Below, piece after piece: positions 20,901-31,258 of a stretch of 64,000 nt of DNA (position 1 is the first letter of the stretch; every line of letters begins with the position of its first letter). The stretch comes from Gracilariopsis chorda. Taxonomy: Eukaryota > Rhodophyta > Florideophyceae > Gracilariales > Gracilariaceae. A program made the translations under genes and the position numbers. The stretch spans positions 124,001-188,000 of the forward strand of contig NBIV01000113.1 of assembly GCA_003194525.1 (NCBI GenBank). The letters run 5' to 3'. The notes under the pieces were generated by a model, which did not search any database, was not told the origin of the DNA, and saw only the letters and a list, made by a program, of their open reading frames with translations.

Positions 20901-23447
20901 ACCGCTCTCATATCAACGTAGAGCGCACGCAAGAAGGGGGCGCAGTGGCTTATCTGATGAAGTACGCGTTTAAGCAGCCCAAATCTCAGGAGGTGGTGCT
21001 CAATGTGATTGATGCTAATGAGACAGGGCCACAGGTGCAGAACGACATTCGTGCATACATGCGAGCGAGTGTGGTGGGCGCCGTCAATGCAGCTTGGAGA
21101 CTTTTCGAGTTTCCACATGTTCACATCGTACCAAAAGTAGAGCGACTGGCCATTCACTTGGAAGGAGAGCGCACATTTCTGCTGATAGGTCCAAACCAGC
21201 TCTTTTCTGCATCACAGCCGTCTACAATGGAGAGATACTTTGCAAGGCCCGAAGCATATGCAAACCTCGACTACCTTTCGTACTTTGAAAAAGTGCGTTT
21301 GTATCGCACGCTTCCAGTCCGAGTGCTTAACCAATACGACGGAGACAGCACTCAGGTGACCACAGACGACTGCGATCCGCCCATGTACGTGGTAGAGCGC
21401 ACGGAAGACGAGCAGTGCGTCGCAAGGATCAGAGGTGTTTCACCGTCAGACATTGAGCTCTTTGCTCTGCGCTTGCTGCTCATGAATCATGGCTCGAGCT
21501 CTTATGAAGACGCAAGGACTTTCAACGGAGAGCAGTATGGAACGTATCGTGAAACTGCGATTGTAAGCGGACTGCTCGCGTACGGATCCGAGTTTGATAT
21601 TGCATTCCAAGAAGCAGTGCAGATATACAGCACGCCCTCCGAGCTACGACGTCTGGTTGTCACACTATACCAACAAGGCGCAGACCCAGAAAAAATGGCC
21701 GTCGAAAACTGGGAGGCACTATGTAGCGACATACATACTGGAGATGAGCAGCAAAGAAAGCAAGAAATGTACCGACGTGTGGTGGAGATCTCAGACCGGC
21801 ACGGTGGGCGACTGATTCGCGATCACAGCTTCTTCTCCCAACACCTACAGCAGAACCATGCAGTATTGACTGAGGCGAATCGAGCTACAACAACTCGAGA
21901 CGCGCGAGTGGTGCGAAACTCGTCAACTTTGCAGTCAAGGTACGCCACCTTAAAACCTCGCCAAAGAGAAGTCATTGACACCGTCATTGCAACAACGACA
22001 GGCGCTGCAGGAGCGAACAAGCACTCCTGGAAACGTGTTCTTTGTGCAAGGATCCACAGGAACTGGAAAGACATACGTGCTCAACCTCCTTCGTGATATC
22101 GTTGAGTCGGAAGGAATGCTCGCCGAAATGAGTGCTACAACAGGCATTGCAGCTTCGTTGTACGAAGTCGGCCGCACTTTACATAGCCTGCTCGGACTGG
22201 GTGTAGCTGATAGGGATAGAACAAGCAGCCTTACAGCCACTTTGTCAAAGTATGGTCCCCGATCTCAACGTGCAGAACTGCTACGCGAAATACAACTGCT
22301 CGTCTTGGATGAGGCGTCCATGCTCTCACGAAAGCTTTTCGAACTCATGGATGCGTTGCTCAAAGATCTTCGCTGCAGTGGAATGGAAAACCCGCCTCCG
22401 TTAGGGGGCTTGACCATCGTTCTATCCGGCGACTACTCCCAGCTGCTTCCAGTGGTGCCGCAGGTGTACATGGAGGCCGAGCCAAGTGGAAATGTGAGAC
22501 GAGTGTACACAAACATTCTCAACGAATTGCCGTGGAAGAGTGATCTGTGAACATTGTGGTCGGTTCAAGTGCTGTACCTCACGGAACAAGTACGCCAAGC
22601 CGATGATCCGGCATTTGCGTCGCTGTTACGTTCCATTGCACGAAACACAATATCCAACAACGCTCCACTACCACTCAGATCTACCGGTGGCATGCAAACC
22701 GCCTACAAATTCCTGTGGAAGTGGCTCACAACACGACGCAAGGAGGATGTGGATCTCAGCAAAATGCTCATTGCCTCCACAAACCAGTTGGTCGACGAAC
22801 ATAATGCGGCAGCGTTAGATCTGTTTCCCGGTGATCGCTTCACTCTTCCGTCAGCGACAACCATGCAACCTGACGGTCTACAGAACTCACAGCCCGACGT
22901 CATCAATACCATTGTTCCCGAGTTTGCATATCAGTATGCACCTACTGGAGTACCACCTCATAACTTGGATTTGAAGATTGGTGTGCCAGTTATGGTCATT
23001 GGGAACGTGCTGCATCCGGCTGTGGTCAACAGAAAGCTGTTCGTAGTCGTGCGTGTCGATCAGTTTACGATGCAGGTGGCTCGATTCGACGAGAATGGAC
23101 AGGTACTGGAACGACAGCTCCTGCATCGTATCGACTTCGAGTTTTCTTTCGCAGACATTCGCGTGATTCGAAGGCAGTTCCCCATTCGTCTCGCGTTTGC
23201 AGCTACCGTTCACGAAGGACAGTGAAAGACGTTGGATGGCTTGGTTGTGGATGTGCGATCCAACTTCTTCTGCGCCGGTCAGCTGTATGTCGCATTGTCG
23301 CGCGTTCGAAGGAACGACGATGTGCTGCTCCTGCATGACCCGCAGCTTACATCCGCGAATGCGCACACAATTCATCCCATGCCTGTGGCCATCGCCAACC
23401 CAGTGCTGCCTGAAACCATTCATTTCTGCATCCCTCCACAACCATAA
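17972..23447 (+). pseudogene. Helitron Rep-helicase, one frameshift and two stops
   Basis: Initiates rolling-circle-type transposition (Rep, HUH endonuclease) and unwinds DNA (PIF1-family helicase). Order: NSGGAR repeats (residues about 8-80) ending in an AT-hook-like GAGRPRRLP; acidic, Pro/Gln-rich linker to about residue 290; Cys-rich zinc-binding segment CKFCGC...CCGM near residue 355; Rep domain with NVPHHHMLVWL (HUH, 20588-20614, residue about 873) and AYLMKYAFK (paired Tyr, residue about 993-997). After a frameshift near 22020 comes the helicase: GSTGTGKT (22050-22073), VLDEASML, LSGDYSQLLPVV, LTEQVRQ and FCAGQLYVALSRVR. Stops at 22548-22550 and 23223-23225 are in frame. The Rep frame of 1374 codons has no stop at all, so decay is recent. 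The true start is taken as ATG 17972 after an A/T-rich leader. Confidence 0.9.
17995..18210 (+). repeat. Tandem 21-bp repeats encoding NSGGARx heptads
   Basis: About ten copies of a seven-residue unit N-S-G-G-A-R-A/P/V at the Rep N-terminus, with synonymous variation between units (GGA/GGC/GGT). It runs directly into GARPGAGRPRR, an AT-hook-like basic motif. It is likely a disordered nucleic-acid-binding tail. Confidence 0.85.
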
Positions 23448-23550
23448 TCGTATTTCTTGCGTTCTTCATTTATTGAATTAAACTACTTGCTTTTCTGCTT
23501 TTGCTTTCTCCACCCTTTTTTTCCTCACCGCTGTTTATCACTCCTCCACC

Positions 23551-23584
23551 GCGGCGCGCAGCGCCGCCCGCGGCCGAAGGCCGC
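23551..23584. repeat. Paired GC hairpins at the Helitron 3' end
   Basis: GCGGCG/CGCCGC (23551-23567) and GCGGCC-GAA-GGCCGC (23570-23584), the second ending nine bases before the 3' tip CTTG. Helitrons normally show one hairpin about 10-12 bases from the end; here there are two in tandem. Confidence 0.8.
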
Positions 23585-23593
23585 TTCCTCTTG

Positions 23594-25575
23594 TTCCCGT
23601 GCACATAAGTATTTGCTCGTGATCACGGATAGGTTCTTCAAATTTGTCCGGACAGTTCTACTGAAGAAGAGTACCGCTTCCAATGTTGCGGAAGCTTTCG
23701 TCCGTGACTGGGTCTAGGTTTAGGGCGCGCCGGTTAATCTACTTTCCGATAATGGACCAAGATTTGTGGCTCGCTTCTTTCAAAGCGTATGTGGAATACT
23801 CGATGTGAAGAATTTGTTTACAACAACCTATCATCCCCAATTTAATGGGCAGGTGGAACGGTTTAACCGTACCCTTTTACCAGCACTCCGTGCTTATACG
23901 GTTGAACATCCAAGGACTTGGGATCTTTCAACGCATAGAATTACCTATGCGTACAATACCAAGTTCACAGAGTTACTGGTTTATCTCCATTTGAACTGGT
24001 ACTCTCACGTTCACCAACATTTGTGGCGGTCAAATCTCAACCTACGTTGGATAAGTTTCCGTCCACAACCGATCACTACACCCAATGGAAGAATTTTCTA
24101 AGTACGATTGTATCGTTCGCTGATTCGTCTATGGTGAAGGCACAAAGCACTTGTAAGCGGAATTTCGATGCTCGGATCCGCCGGCCTCTTGCATTTCTTG
24201 GGAGAGGACAATTGGCCTTCGTTCGCAAGGAATACTATAATCCTGAGAAGGAGAAACGCCAAAAACATTCATCCATCGTGGATGGGTCTTATAAGGTCGT
24301 CAACTTCGACAAGGACACAGTGGTCCTGGACGTTGGTGACAATCACGAACGCTTTTCTTGAGATCAAGTGGTTCAAGCCCCTACACTCCATACGGAGGCA
24401 CTGCCTTCACGTATTGTAACGGACGATACTGTGGTAAACAAAGCTTCACAGAACGATATCGGCATTATCCCTACAGGGATAACGATCCTTTCGCGCGGGC
24501 TTACTGACATACCGTCGTTTTCTTCAACCGATTCTTCGGATACGAGCCAATTGGTTCATACACCCTATTTAGTGCCTGTTAATACACCCACGGACGAGCT
24601 TACGGCTCCCGATGTCTCTCCACCTAAGGAGGGGAGAAGATTGCCCGCTCTGGCCAGAAACATTTACCAGTGTCGCGACCGTTGCCAAGCGCTCGTGATA
24701 CACAGATTTCTGAAACGGAACAGCCTTTTGGGGATACCGAAGTCGGCTCAGCTGAGATTTCTCCGAATCACGGCACCGCAACGCCGCATTCGTGTGCTTA
24801 CGCTGAACAGATACTACACCCGTTGCGAGGGATAGTAACCCTGTTACAAGGACGTCTCGCGCTCATCAGATGGGAACCGCGCCCTTCAGACTGCTGAATT
24901 ATCTCATGCCGTCAAGGACGTATCGCCAATTGCTGATCGCTCCGGCGAAGCGTCCTCGACGCAGTCGGAACTGGACGAGAACATCCCGAACCGACAGGAG
25001 ATAGTGGGCACAGAAGCCCTGGTTAAGTCTAGATTGGTTAGCCCGGATACTCTGTCGTCCACAGACCACGCCGTCACTGACGTCGTGTCGTTGTCGGAGC
25101 TCGCTGCGCGTTCTAAAACAGTGATGGCAGATCCCGGTCTAATCAGCAACCGCTCTTCGGATTACAGGGCACAATATGAAGTGGAAAATATTCGCCCCGA
25201 GATGGGTCATGTTGGTCTATCATCGTCACTTAGCGTGGGAAATGCACATGATGCCCATCAAGACGGCCAGAAACGCGAGGGGATGGAAAGTGAAAGTTCA
25301 ATTACAGCCCTGCCAAGGGTAATTGACATTGCAACTGCAGGAGCACTGTCGCGCGCCAGTGCACGCACCGTGCCACGCGCCAACACTAGTGGAGGTTCAT
25401 TGCCGCCAGTGCGCATTGTTGGAACCACCCCCGTGAACGCGCAGTTGTCCCCAGCACGTGACCTCGGCACAACCGATCCGCCTCCCTGGTCTGAACCGTC
25501 GCACCCCACGAGCAGGGAACCAGTCAATTTACGGAATCTCGGCCCCTCGCACTTGAGGAATCTCGGCAGCTCCTG
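23594..25575 (+). pseudogene. pol: gypsy-A pol, part 2: rest of integrase and C-terminal extension
   Basis: Continues the integrase after the Helitron: KYLLVITDRFFKFVRTV, LLSDNGPRFVARFF (second Asp), VERFNR (Glu). Two TAG stops at 23715 and 23721, a frameshift near 23965, then HRVTGLSPFELVLSRSP and a GPY/F-like VRKEYYNPEKEKRQKHSS...GSYKVV. A TGA at about 24359-24361 is followed by a long Ser/Thr/Pro-rich tail to 25575 in the same frame with another stop. No chromodomain is recognisable, in contrast to gypsy-B. Confidence 0.85.
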
Positions 25576-26936
25576 AGGGATCGGATGCGATGATAAAGTG
25601 TCGGTGAGATATACCAAAGAAGATACTGTTCGTAAACCTTTTGGAGGAAGTATACCGCTGCTCGCGCAGCCCACTCCGTGTTCACAACGGACCACCATCC
25701 CGTGAACGGGTTGCTAAAAAGACGGCTACCCACGTAGGTGATGCAGGGTGGGAGTTCCACATAGCACCCATGGCACACTTCGCTGGAGGCCCACACGAAA
25801 GGGATCGGAACATACCTCCCACGCATGTGGCGAGGGCGAATTCTATTCACTTCAGTGTTCTGATAAGGTATAAGATATCCCCAACGGGAGCAGCTTTGTC
25901 GTTCAAAACGGATCATCCTTTGAAGATATAAAGATCGTGATTCACGTGAAAGATATCGGAATTTGGCACGCAATAGCGGACGCGTCCAACACAATAGGTT
26001 GTTGTGCACAGGATTACCCTGGTACTGTTCGAAAGTGTTCGCGAGAAGCGCGAGGTTCTCTCCATATTAGATCTCCCGGATTGTTCGGTAGAAGGCCACG
26101 TAAAATCGAAAGTTAGTCGGAATTGGACTATCTGAATAAGTTCGGTATAACCACTGATGGACCATCCTGATGAGGGCTGCTCGCGCGTTCGTGTCGCTTT
26201 CCACAGGATAGTGGATAATGGTTTGAGGAGTAACGGCAATCCGGGGTGTCCAGTCAAATATGAAAGTGATATAGACGTGCAACTCACCCGGTAACCGGCC
26301 TAAGCCATCGGCATATGATTCGATGATCATCGAGAGGCGGACCCCGTGAGAGTGAAACCAAGGAGTCCGTAGGTAGGGCACTGCAATCTATCGGGAATCG
26401 AACGCTTCAAACGCTTCATAAGAGACCCACGGTTCCTGAGGGAGGTTTCCTGGCATCATCCGTTGCGAGGGCCATTGCCATGCCGGTAGATTTGCTCGTT
26501 GAGGCTGCATTGCAGGTTGATACATCTGCTGGGCAGTAGTTCTGTGAGCACGGCACAGCAGTCGCTGGAGGAAGAGTCACTGGAGGTAGAAGAGCTGTGT
26601 TGAATCCACCTACAAATTGCGGAGGATTCCACTGCATCGCAGGATGAGGTTCAAGATTGTTGGCAGAGGCCGATAGATTTGGAACGTTTGAAGCTCTGCC
26701 TTGCGGTTCGCTGGTTGAGTTTCTCCAATTCATAGTCACACGAGGAATCGAGGAGAAGCAGAAGAAAACGTCCAAGAAATCGAGATAATGTGCGCTGAAG
26801 GCGAAGATTTAATCGAGTTGCCAGGACAAAGTCTGTGCTGGTCGTGAGAAGACGAGCCAGGATCGGCAATGCCGAGGAGATGCTTAAATAGGCCCGCGTT
26901 GCGGTGGTGATCGTCGCTCACGGGGACGTTTTTCAT
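25524..26936 (-). pseudogene. Antisense reading frame in the gypsy-A 3' region
   Basis: On the strand opposite to gag-pol, between pol and the 3' LTR. The part 26381-25524 stays in one minus frame with a single stop (about 26065), encoding an aromatic-rich protein (LRTPWFHSHGVRLSMIIESYADG; MRGRYVPIPFVWASSEVCHGCY). The upstream part 26775-26416 is Pro/Gln/Asn-rich in another frame, so a frameshift is needed. No family recognised. Antisense frames at this place are known from some large plant gypsy elements. Gypsy-B has no counterpart. Confidence 0.45.
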
Positions 26937-26947
26937 TCAGGGGGATA

Positions 26948-27663
26948 TGTAGTGCAACGCGTTCGCGGAGGTGTATCGGCCTTGCGATTCATATATGCAG
27001 GGTTACTGCATCGCGGCAGACGTGTTCGATATAAAAATCGGAGGTCAATTACCCGACGCCGAGGTTACTTGCACATTTTAATGGAAATTAGTTTACTTGT
27101 CACTTTGGCACACTTAGCACATGTGTAGCTGGTGGTTGTACCTATTGTTTAGGAAAAGCTATATTCTATTTATCTAATTTAATATAGATGCCCGACAGAG
27201 TGCAGGCGCCGACTATACTTAGAAGGCGACCGGGACCCTACTGCGGGAGGGTAAAAAAAAAAAACCGAGTGCTCGACCCTGACTCAGGAACCCCTAGTAA
27301 TTGGTAAACTTCATCGGAGAGCCAACACCTGGTGCGGGACTAGGTACTCTACCTCGTGGCATCTCCAACCACATTTCACGTCGCGTTACCATCTGCTCTG
27401 CTCGTTATACTATATCTTTCATATTGTTTCTGGTACAAGCAGCACCACCGTGTTTGCTGGTGATTCCTTATTTCTTCCTCGCTTTTGTCGCGCTTCCTTG
27501 CCGGTTATACCGTACATCTGCACGCTTTTCGTGACGGTGAGCCTTGGACTTACATCCGAATAGCGCGCCCATCGCAGGTGGCTCTCTTTACTGTCGCTAC
27601 TCTTTACAGAGAAGGATCCCAACTCATTTGCGTGTCTTTTCCTTTGCAGAATATTGCACAACA
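26948..27663 (+). repeat. 3' LTR of gypsy-A
   Basis: Starts TGTAGTGCAACGCG after a polypurine tract (CAGGGGGATA, 26938-26947), and ends ATTGCACAACA, inverted to the start (TGTTGTGCAAT). Contains a run of A's near 27249-27260. Confidence 0.85.
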
Positions 27664-27819
27664 TTTCCTTCCCCCAAATATGACTTTATGCCTCCATCCT
27701 GTATATGCATCTATTTGGCGGTAATTCAAGTATGCCTTAAGGCGTCTTCTTGTTGACCATATTTTACTATATGTTGACTCGGAAAATAAGCCACCAGCTC
27801 ATGATCGAGGGGTATTTTA

Positions 27820-28674
27820 AATTAGGAAAGCGATCACTACATATGATGCTGTTCGTCTCATGGCAAAAGCCTGGAATATGGTACCCAACTTTGTTGTGCT
27901 TAATGGCTGGCTGAATAAAAGACTTTTGGCACCTTTTCAAATGGATGAGATTCGCTATATCAAAGAAAGAGTTTTACGGGAATTCAAACCGGTTTTTAAA
28001 AAAAACAGAAGTTGGTAGTTGAATATTAATAAAAAAAAGCACATCAGCCACAGCGTGCTATTATTGCGAAAGGAAAGGGTGATAAATAGCTCAAGGCAAG
28101 ATTTTTAGCACGGTCAGTATGCGATATCTCATTTCATAATGTCTCTAACAGGTGCGATGTGGAGAATATTGCTGTTATTATTGAGAATGCTTGCAAGTTT
28201 AGGGACTTGCAAGATTTTCAGGATCTTAACGACGATGATCTGGCAAAATTTTTTAGTGGCGAAGAGTGTGTTTCTATTTGTCAAGAATTCGGGGCAGAGA
28301 ATACATTTGACGTAGCTGTGGATGCAGCTTTAGATTTGGCGAAAGACAATGAGGAGATGTGTTGAGAGGAAAAGTGCAATTCGGACGCCGAGCAGGAAGC
28401 GCAAAAAATACATCAATTGCCAAAGGCGTCACTGGACGAATTGCAGCTGAAGGCAGAAGCATTCCAAAGGCAAGTCAAATTGCTCATCGACGAAAATGAT
28501 GACGTTTGTAACTCGTGTGGATGTGATCTGCCTAGTATTTTAGACGTGCAAATAGAAAACGTCAAGGCATTTAGGAAGAATTGCGCACGCCAAACGTGCA
28601 TTAATGACTTGTTCGGTAAGCAGAAGCGACGTGAGGCGTTCGTAGTTTGTTTTAGGTCCATAATTTTAATTTAA
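27820..28674 (+). pseudogene. pogo/Tigger-type transposase C-terminal remnant (pogo-1)
   Basis: ITTYDAVRLMAKAWNMVPNFVVLNGWLNKRLL matches the segment after the DDE_1 core of pogo/Tigger/CENP-B-like transposases (..AiYmiaeAW..v....I.NcW..). It is followed after breaks by an acidic tail, MENIAVIIENACKFRDLQDFQDLNDDDLAKFF, with a TGA at 28363-28365 and more acidic, Cys-containing sequence to 28674. The DNA-binding and catalytic parts are missing; gypsy-A abuts on the left. Dead remnant. Confidence 0.6.
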
Positions 28675-28727
28675 AAAGTAGCTTAGTACAGTGATTATAC
28701 AAGATTATAGGGTGATGGTGTCGTAGT

Positions 28728-28848
28728 GGTCACTATAAGGGGATGGGTCACTGTAAAAAGCAGAATAAAAATGGCATAGGTGGCGGTTCTTTGGACGCGC
28801 AGGGGTCACTATACTGCGGATGGTCACTGTACCGGGGGGGTCACTATA
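28728..28848. repeat. Five copies of GGTCACTRTA
   Basis: Same orientation at 28728, 28746, 28804, 28822 and 28839 (GGTCACTATA or GGTCACTGTA). They lie downstream of the pogo-1 tail where a right terminal or subterminal repeat is expected. Likely transposase-binding or terminal repeat units of that element (inference). Confidence 0.6.
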
Positions 28849-28849
28849 G

Positions 28850-29640
28850 CGAGATTTTTCCGTGTAGGCGTCTTTTAAGCGCGTACAAAAGCAAGCATCC
28901 TTTTTTTTGTGCATGTACATGGTTGAAAAGCGAGAGAAGAGTATATGCCATCGGATTCATGTTGGGCTTTGCACACCAACAAAACTTTTTCATGCGGAGT
29001 CGCAGGTACAATTTTTTTCACGGTTCTAAAAAGGTAGTGGTGGCAAAACGTTGAAGTTTAGTTGGTTTGGGCCGACAGCTGGGCGCTTCAAGGGCACTTT
29101 TTGCAATAGGCTGGCACTGGAGTCAATGGTGCTGCTAAGTGGCTTGTATTTGTGTAGTGGCAGCCAATAAACGTAGCCTTACAATAAGTAAGGACGGAAG
29201 GTCTCAAACGGAGAGGAAGGTACAGATTCTTAAGCGTGCAAGGCGTATTTATTGTGGTTTGGCAGACTGTACATGTGTGCTGTAAGTGTTCTTTGTTGCT
29301 GCTAATCACGTGTACAAGTGATTGTTTGGCTATCGTGACACGGTGGCTGGGCAAAGCAGTGGTGCAGCGGGAGGCTTCACCGATATTGAAGGTGGGCATA
29401 TGCGGCCGGTGGTGCTTGATGGATAATGTGAGCTGTAATGCGGTGCACACTTTGCACTTATGTGAAGTGGAACGAGTGGACAGCCTTACACGTGTCACGT
29501 AACGGCAAGGACTCGCCGTTTCACACATTTGAGCCGCATCGCATGGGGTGGGGCCGACGCGCTACCGGTGCAGCAGCAGAGAAAAGCAACCGGTGCACGC
29601 GCCACGGGTGCGCCCGAAGCGCCACCGCGCCGATGCATTG
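28850..29640. other. Region before the ZIP gene, no supported gene
   Basis: A 146-codon open frame on the minus strand (29088-29528) is Cys/Thr/His-rich and unrecognised; I treat it as unsupported. G+C rises sharply from about 29480 towards the ZIP gene, consistent with a promoter region. Confidence 0.35.
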
Positions 29641-29642
29641 CG

Positions 29643-29664
29643 TGCGCGCGCGCGCGCGCGCGCG
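29643..29664. repeat. (CG)n dinucleotide tract
   Basis: About ten consecutive CG steps, some 240 bp upstream of the ZIP start codon. Alternating CG can form Z-DNA. It is probably part of the promoter region. Confidence 0.9.
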
Positions 29665-29900
29665 TGCGCCCGCCTTTCGCCACACACGCCGGGACCGCCA
29701 TCATACGCCGCACGCACAAGTGCAGCGCGCGTTGGTGCCAGCGCACTCGCTCGCCCTACAACACACCGTAACGGTTGGTTGGTGCCTCGCCACCTTTAAA
29801 GACCGCCTGCCGAGCACCAGTGCCGCCCGTCCTCGAATCACCTGCTCCCGTCTTGCACCTTTCCGCCACCACCGCTCCCCCCTCCCCCGCGGCACCCATT

Positions 29901-30980
29901 ATGAGCTCTTCTTCTTCTTCTTTCCAGTTCCTCGACACCACCTCGCGCCTGCTGTGTGACAACGGCTGTTTGCGCTCGTGGAAAATCGGCTTTGCCGCCA
30001 TCCTGCTCGTTGAGGGCTTGCTGTTCGCTCACATCGTGTACTTCCTCAAGAGAGCTTCCACATCGAAAACGCACTTTTTCAACGCCGCCCTCCGTCTGGG
30101 AAGCGCTCTCTCTGCCGGCATCTTTCTTGCAACCGGCCTGCTCCATATTCTGCCGGAGGCCTCCGCTCTCTTGGACCGCGGGGAGTCCCACCATGACGAA
30201 CAATCGCACCGTCTCCAAACCGCAGCTCGTCGCGTCCTGTCAGCCCTCGTCAGGGACGAGCACGGGGACGAGCACGACGACGAACACGACGACGAACACG
30301 ACGACCACCACGAAGAGCACCAAGGAGAAGACGCACATCATCAATTTCCGTGGTCCTTCCTCGTCACGGGTATCACCTTCTACCTTCTCTTTCTCGTTGA
30401 ACAAGTGCTGCTGCCAAAGTTTGGCCCATCTAAACAACAGGACGGTCACAGCATGATTCACAAGGACGATGAAGAGCACAAGTCCGAGCCACCCTCTCGC
30501 CCCGGCAAGGGTTTCGCATCGGCCGAGTTCATCCAGGGATTGGTGCAGGTGATTTCCCTCTCTGCACACTCGCTTTTCGAGTCCATGGCACTGGGTTCGG
30601 CCACCTCCTTCAATTCCGTGCTCAACATCTTCATCGCAACGGTCACACATCGCTGGGCCACGAGTGCAGCACTAGCGTTCAAGCTGGTAAACAACCTGCG
30701 CTACATTCCGTTTCTTGTACTGGTGTCCGCCTTTTCAGCTGCTGTTCCAGCCGGCATTGGAATTGGGGCTGTGCTCAGTGGCTTGTCCACCCAAGTGCAG
30801 GGGGTGCTGTTCTCCGTCTCCGCCGGTGCATTCCTGTACATCGGTGTCTTCGAAATTATGGCTGAGGAGTTTGTCAAGCACCGTGACTGGAAGGTGCGCA
30901 AGTTCCTGTGCACTGTGCTCGGTGCCGCCATCATCACCGTCATAACTGTGGTGCTCAACCTCACGGGCGTCCATGCGTAA
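29901..30980 (+). CDS. ZIP-family divalent metal (zinc/iron) transporter
   Basis: A 359-residue membrane protein moving Zn(II) or related cations into the cytosol. Start chosen at ATG 29901 (MSSSSSSFQF); an in-frame ATG at 29775 would add a Pro-rich, non-membrane leader. Eight likely membrane segments: about 28-49, 65-83, 152-171, 211-232, 237-262, 267-290, 300-320, 334-354. The long loop between TM3 and TM4 holds an Asp/Glu/His run with repeated D-E-H units (residues about 119-147), typical of ZIP metal-sensing loops. TM4 has the signature H223-S-L-F-E-S-M-A-L-G232, and TM5 has H250-R-W-A-T-S. TM7 carries E318 and E322-E323. No introns and no breaks; length is normal for eukaryotic ZIPs. G+C is much higher than in the neighbours. 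The only intact host gene in the window; substrate metal not deducible. Confidence 0.93.
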   Translation: MSSSSSSFQFLDTTSRLLCDNGCLRSWKIGFAAILLVEGLLFAHIVYFLKRASTSKTHFFNAALRLGSALSAGIFLATGLLHILPEASALLDRGESHHDEQSHRLQTAARRVLSALVRDEHGDEHDDEHDDEHDDHHEEHQGEDAHHQFPWSFLVTGITFYLLFLVEQVLLPKFGPSKQQDGHSMIHKDDEEHKSEPPSRPGKGFASAEFIQGLVQVISLSAHSLFESMALGSATSFNSVLNIFIATVTHRWATSAALAFKLVNNLRYIPFLVLVSAFSAAVPAGIGIGAVLSGLSTQVQGVLFSVSAGAFLYIGVFEIMAEEFVKHRDWKVRKFLCTVLGAAIITVITVVLNLTGVHA

Positions 30981-31252
30981 TCGCCATTATCCAATGCCGC
31001 GCCCTTACGCGGGTGCGTGCCACTGGGTCCACCTCATAGTTCCGCTCTCTCGAGAGCTTGCTAGTGGGCCAGAAGCAACCTTCCAGCTCCGACAAGCTCC
31101 AGAGGAAGGCGGTCCCCATTGGTATCCCCAGCCTTGGCCGTCAACTCGCCTCATCGACTGGTATCTTGGTCTATGTCTATGCAAAGATGCGCTCCATCAA
31201 ACAACAGCTTCGTGAGATGTAGTAATCCTCGAGGACCCCCCAAAAAGTTTTG

Positions 31253-31258
31253 AATAAA
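31253..31258 (+). promoter_or_regulatory. Candidate polyadenylation signal of the ZIP gene
   Basis: AATAAA about 270 bases after the ZIP stop codon, the first such hexamer noticed downstream. Confidence 0.4.

Larger units (their letters stand above)
16955..23593 (+). mobile_element. Helitron, 6.6 kb, inserted in the gypsy-A integrase
   Basis: Begins TCTCAACACC at 16955 after host A, and ends CTTG at 23593 before host T, giving the A/T target expected of Helitrons. Removing it rejoins the integrase codons in frame at the same spacing as in gypsy-B (GEFLRN + SRAHKYLLVITDRF against GPLLTTKRGKKFLLVITDRF). Two GC-rich hairpins lie just before the 3' end. It encodes a Rep-helicase (17972-23447). 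The 3' tip CTTG departs from the usual CTRR. Confidence 0.92.
11007..27663 (+). mobile_element. gypsy-A: Ty3/gypsy LTR retrotransposon, old copy, carrying a nested Helitron
   Basis: Two diverged LTRs (11007-11703 and 26948-27663), a primer binding site, gag, pol and an antisense frame. Without the Helitron the element is about 10 kb. Protein order gag, protease, RT, RNase H, integrase is Ty3/gypsy. It shares LTR ends, primer site, gag and pol with gypsy-B at 53.6-63.2 kb but lacks a recognisable chromodomain and has about 1.4 kb of extra sequence before its 3' LTR. No 5-bp target duplication is visible (AAAAC on the left, TTTCC on the right). Confidence 0.9.

Noticed and set aside
11002..27668. 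Target-site duplication of gypsy-A
   Set aside because: The five bases on each side (AAAAC and TTTCC) do not match.
29775..29900. Upstream ATG as the ZIP start
   Set aside because: It adds a Pro/Ala-rich stretch without family similarity; ATG 29901 gives a normal ZIP N-terminus.
29438..30456. Other long frames over the ZIP gene
   Set aside because: High G+C makes alternative frames open; only the 29901-30980 frame gives membrane segments and ZIP motifs.
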